DNA of 9,548 nucleotides from Nitrospirota bacterium (lineage in GTDB: Bacteria > Nitrospirota > Nitrospiria > Nitrospirales > Nitrospiraceae): positions 1 through 9,548 of the forward strand of contig VBOM01000200.1 in the NCBI GenBank assembly GCA_005877535.1, written 5' to 3'. A program made the position numbers and the translations under genes. Below are positions 7,779 through 9,548 of the stretch, piece by piece; positions within the stretch are counted from its first letter, which is position 1; each line of letters begins with the position of its first letter. The notes under the pieces were generated by a model, which worked only from the letters and a program-made list of their open reading frames with translations, had not been told where the DNA came from and did not search any database.

Positions 7779-8204
7779 CTAACGGGGCCCTGATTCAACC
7801 GGAAAGCCGGCCGCGAGCCAGGCATTCATGCTGCCGGTGACGTTGTAGACATGACGGTAGCCCAAATCGGCCAGCGTTTCTGCCGCAATGTTGCTGCGAT
7901 GGCCGGACTGGCAATAGACAACCACATGGTCTTCCAGTTGAGCCCCGATGTCCCGATGCCGAGCCTTAATTTCTCTAAAATCAATGTTCAGATCGGTTCC
8001 GGGAATGAATCCTGCCGCATGTTCTTCCGCAGATCGGACATCGATCAAGATGAAACCCTTCTGCGACATCGAAGGCGCCTTGGTCAACCCGGCACGCAGC
8101 TGCTGGACTGTGAGCAAGTAGGAATGATGGGCAGACACACCACTAATCGAGACCGTAGACAGCAGAAACAGACCGACAATGGTGAGGACGATGCGCCTGG
8201 TCAT
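7779..8204 (-). CDS. Exported single-domain rhodanese-like protein
   Basis: This 141-residue protein begins with a signal peptide (MTRR, hydrophobic core 5-20, likely cleavage after SGVSA at 25), so it should act in the periplasm or outside the cell. The remainder is one rhodanese domain: IDVRSAEEHAAGFIPG (54-69), the active-site loop CQSGHRS with catalytic C98, and the closing GSMNAWLAAGFPV (124-136). Single-domain rhodaneses carry sulfur as a Cys persulfide, transferring it between thiosulfate or thiols and acceptors. The acceptor here cannot be told from the sequence. The start is well supported by AAGGAGG six bases upstream. It is divergent from the small lipoprotein gene, with 76 nt between the two starts, and convergent with the phosphodiester-glycosidase gene. 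Confidence 0.92.
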   Translation of the reverse strand: MTRRIVLTIVGLFLLSTVSISGVSAHHSYLLTVQQLRAGLTKAPSMSQKGFILIDVRSAEEHAAGFIPGTDLNIDFREIKARHRDIGAQLEDHVVVYCQSGHRSNIAAETLADLGYRHVYNVTGSMNAWLAAGFPVESGPR

Positions 8205-8210
8205 GGTTGG

Positions 8211-8217
8211 CCTCCTT
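8211..8217 (-). promoter_or_regulatory. Ribosome-binding site of the rhodanese gene
   Basis: The minus strand reads AAGGAGG, a near-perfect Shine-Dalgarno sequence, six bases before the ATG. It fixes the start of the rhodanese and is the strongest such site in the window. Confidence 0.9.
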
Positions 8218-8266
8218 CAACAAACAGGGCGGTGAGTTGTCCGACCGGGGTCACTCTCACGGGTAT

Positions 8267-8296
8267 ATATTAGGGACCAAATGAAGATCTGGTCAA
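8267..8296 (-). promoter_or_regulatory. Likely promoter of the rhodanese gene, reaching into the divergent gene
   Basis: On the minus strand TTGACC (8296-8291), an 18-base spacer and TAATAT (8272-8267) form a sigma-70-like promoter, with 5 of 6 matches at -35 and 4 of 6 at -10. The -35 lies inside the first codons of the divergent lipoprotein gene, and the -10 overlaps that gene's AGGGA ribosome-binding site (8272-8276). The predicted leader for the rhodanese is about 56 nt. The same AT-rich stretch reads TATATT on the + strand (8266-8271), but no good -35 is seen for that direction. Confidence 0.45.
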
Positions 8297-8589
8297 GGCT
8301 CGCCATCATCTTCGTTATCGTCTTGGCCGGCTGTGCCGAGGGGGCAAAACTGGTTCAGGAAAGGGAAGAAGGAGGGGTCGTCACCTATCCCTTCAAGGGG
8401 GAACAGGGATCGATGCTGTCATCGTTTCGGCAAGACGCCCTCGCCCTGATGAAGGAGAAATGCGGCGGACCCTATAACATCGTGAGGGAAGGAGAAGCCA
8501 AAGGCCGAACCCGCATGACCAGCCCGGTAGAAGGCGCACAGGAAATCGTGCAGGAGCGCCGGTGGGGTATTCAGTTCCAATGCAAATAA
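8281..8589 (+). CDS. Small uncharacterised lipoprotein
   Basis: This is a 102-residue protein. A basic start (MKIWSR) and hydrophobic core lead to the lipobox VLAGC, so C18 should be lipidated and the mature protein is about 85 residues. I do not recognise the family. Visible in the mature part are a Glu/Lys-rich start, a VVTYPFKGEQGS segment, a helix (SFRQDALALMKEKCGG) and an end with RRWGIQFQCK. C61 and C101 could form a disulfide in the periplasm. AGGGA at 8272-8276, four bases before ATG, supports the start. The gene is divergent from the exported rhodanese, a sulfur or thiol enzyme, which may hint at a shared redox or envelope setting. That is inference. A palindromic repeat beginning 21 nt after the stop could end its transcript. 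Confidence 0.85.
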   Translation: MKIWSRLAIIFVIVLAGCAEGAKLVQEREEGGVVTYPFKGEQGSMLSSFRQDALALMKEKCGGPYNIVREGEAKGRTRMTSPVEGAQEIVQERRWGIQFQCK

Positions 8590-8610
8590 GAGAGTCTCTT
8601 CTGTAAACCC

Positions 8611-8738
8611 AGCAGGCTGTTCAAAAAGGCCGTCCGGCAAGGCCGCAGCAAGCGAAGAGGCGAAGCGTGCTCTGTCCCGTACGTTGAACCTCTGAGCGAT
8701 GCGAGAACGAAGCTGGCGGACTTTTTCAACAGCCTGCT
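8611..8738. repeat. 128-bp palindromic repeat (MITE/REP-like) between the lipoprotein gene and pyrE
   Basis: The left end (8611-8638, starting AGCAGGCTGTTCAAAAAGG) and the right end (8712-8738, ending TTTTTCAACAGCCTGCT) are imperfect inverted repeats of 27-28 bp. The outer 11 bp are perfectly complementary. Inside, AGAGG (8656-8660) pairs with CCTCT (8689-8693), so the whole stretch can fold into one long imperfect hairpin. It carries no ORF of its own and has no clear target duplication. It looks like a non-autonomous dispersed element. I recall similar sequences from Nitrospira genomes, which is memory and not a search result. It may also act as a two-way terminator for the convergent genes around it. 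Confidence 0.8.
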
Positions 8739-9312
8739 AGGAGCGAGTTGGTTGCGCGCGGGTCAGGTCGTCAATGGTCAGCAGACTCAGGAGGGTCAGC
8801 CCTTCAGCCTCAACCTTACGCCGCCCGCCCTGTTCCTTCCGATCTACGATCACCAAGGCATGCGTCACAACCAGGCCAGCAGCCCTGGCAGCCGCAACAG
8901 CCTTGAGAAGCGACCCCCCGCTTGTGAGCACATCATCCACGATTAATGCGCGATCACTTGACTTCACGACGCCCTCAATCAACTTCCCCAACCCATGATC
9001 TTTGGGCTGCTTGCGGACGACAAAGGTTCTCCATTCCTGCCTGGGCGTAGCCATATAGGCATAATCTGAAATCGTCGTGGCAATCGAGATCGCCCCGATC
9101 TCGAGCCCCCCGATACAGTCGATCGGCAGGTGGTTGAGCCTCTGCCACGCGAGCCTCGCGACAAGTGCTCGAGCGCTCGGTTGCGCCATCAACGCGCGAC
9201 AATCGACATAGTACGGGCTGGTAAGGCCGGAGGCCAATCGAAATCCCTTGTTGGGATCCCACTTAAACGCATGAGTCGTATAGAAGGCTTCGACAAGGTT
9301 GTTCTTGAGCAT
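8737..9312 (-). CDS. pyrE: Orotate phosphoribosyltransferase
   Basis: This cytosolic enzyme joins orotate to PRPP to form orotidine 5'-phosphate in de novo UMP synthesis. The 191-residue protein is within the usual range. Motifs are clear: FRLASGLTSPYYVDCR (24-39) near the N-terminus, the catalytic-loop pattern VVRKQPKDHG (98-107, with R100, K101, K104 and H106), and the PRPP-binding ALIVDDVLTSGGS (122-134, acidic pair D126/D127). The ATG at 9312 has only a weak ribosome-binding site (GTGAAG). The TAG stop (8739-8737) uses the last two bases of the adjacent 128-bp repeat, so the very C-terminal end may have been reset by that insertion. No other pyrimidine gene is in the window. The minus-strand genes at either side of the lipoprotein are not an operon with it. 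Confidence 0.92.
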   Translation of the reverse strand: MLKNNLVEAFYTTHAFKWDPNKGFRLASGLTSPYYVDCRALMAQPSARALVARLAWQRLNHLPIDCIGGLEIGAISIATTISDYAYMATPRQEWRTFVVRKQPKDHGLGKLIEGVVKSSDRALIVDDVLTSGGSLLKAVAAARAAGLVVTHALVIVDRKEQGGRRKVEAEGLTLLSLLTIDDLTRAQPTRS

Positions 9313-9400
9313 GTGAGAACTTCACTTTCTCGAATTGGCGACTGATACACTCTCCCGCGCGCACCGAGCCTCATGATCGAGCGTCACTCGCGCGTCTAGA

Positions 9401-9484
9401 CTAGACAGCCGCTTTATCCGAAGACATCGCCTTGCCTTTGTCCGGCATTGTCTTCGGCTTAGACTCGACTTGCGATTTGGTCAC
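9401..9484 (-). CDS. Doubtful 27-codon Lys-rich small ORF upstream of pyrE
   Basis: A GTG (9484-9482) opens 27 codons ending at TAG (9403-9401). The product starts MTKSQVESKPKT and ends SSDKAAV, rich in Lys, Ser and Pro. A stop lies directly before the GTG, so it is not the end of a longer frame. A GAGGAG on the minus strand is too far upstream (about 25 nt) to serve the GTG well. The composition looks protein-like, but the ORF is too short to trust without conservation. It lies about 90 nt upstream of pyrE. Confidence 0.2.
   Translation of the reverse strand: MTKSQVESKPKTMPDKGKAMSSDKAAV
9418..9457. repeat. Perfect 9-bp inverted repeat upstream of pyrE
   Basis: CCGAAGACA (9418-9426) and TGTCTTCGG (9449-9457) are perfect inverted copies separated by 22 nt. 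No T-run follows on either strand, so it is not a standard terminator. It could be an operator or an RNA hairpin in a pyrE leader. The rest of 9313-9548 holds no gene or promoter that I can support, apart from the doubtful small ORF. Confidence 0.5.
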
Positions 9485-9548
9485 CTATGAATTTACAGAT
9501 TTAAATGGTTCTCCTCAAAAACACGTTTTATCTTGGCCTATAGACGAA

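Noticed and set aside
7757..7787. Possible terminator hairpin (CCCGT ... ACGGG) between the convergent genes
   Set aside because: The stem is only 5 bp with a loop of about 19 nt and no T-run on either side.
7851..8273. 140-aa plus-strand open frame across the rhodanese gene
   Set aside because: The minus strand encodes a clear rhodanese with signal peptide and AAGGAGG site. The plus-strand frame shows no motif.
9487..9543. Tiny plus-strand ORFs at the window end (ATG 9487 and ATG 9505)
   Set aside because: They encode 5 and 12 residues with no ribosome-binding site.

Overview
The window is about 9.5 kb of moderately GC-rich bacterial chromosome. It most likely comes from a Nitrospira-type nitrite oxidiser (phylum Nitrospirota). 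That placement is inference. It rests on the character of the NuoM protein, on signalling genes of a style common in that group, and on a 128-bp palindromic repeat that resembles, from memory, dispersed repeats in those genomes. No marker gene in the window settles it. No phage, IS transposase, CRISPR array, tRNA or rRNA is visible.

Region 1 (1-3062, + strand) is the 3' end of a complex I (nuo) operon: a 5'-truncated nuoM, then nuoN joined to it by an ATGA stop/start overlap. Both encode antiporter-like proton-pumping membrane subunits and keep the expected buried Glu/Lys residues. The NuoM is unusual. It has an extra hydrophilic loop after the first key Glu, a reworded channel motif, and a Pro-rich C-terminal tail encoded by short DNA repeats. 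It may be the second NuoM of a two-NuoM (2M) complex I.

Region 2 (3063-6767, + strand) begins with a 127-nt gap holding a possible promoter. A three-gene signalling operon follows: a membrane CHASE3 histidine kinase, an Rcp1-like stand-alone receiver overlapping it by ATGA, and a soluble REC-kinase-REC hybrid. None has a DNA-binding output domain. The set looks like a phosphorelay acting through protein contacts or on a target encoded elsewhere.

Region 3 (6768-8589) holds small exported proteins. A phosphodiester-glycosidase (NAGPA-like) protein on + follows a strong sigma-70-like promoter lying very close to its start. Convergent to it is an exported single-domain rhodanese on -. Divergent from the rhodanese is a small uncharacterised lipoprotein on +, and the rhodanese promoter appears to lie inside the lipoprotein gene's start region.

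Region 4 (8590-9548) holds a 128-bp long-hairpin repeat whose end supplies part of the stop codon of pyrE (orotate phosphoribosyltransferase, - strand). Upstream of pyrE are about 236 nt with only a doubtful 27-codon Lys-rich ORF and a 9-bp perfect inverted repeat.

Most of the window is ordinary housekeeping and signalling. The most promising leads are the divergent NuoM, the repeat element fused to the end of pyrE, and the regulatory arrangement around the rhodanese/lipoprotein pair.
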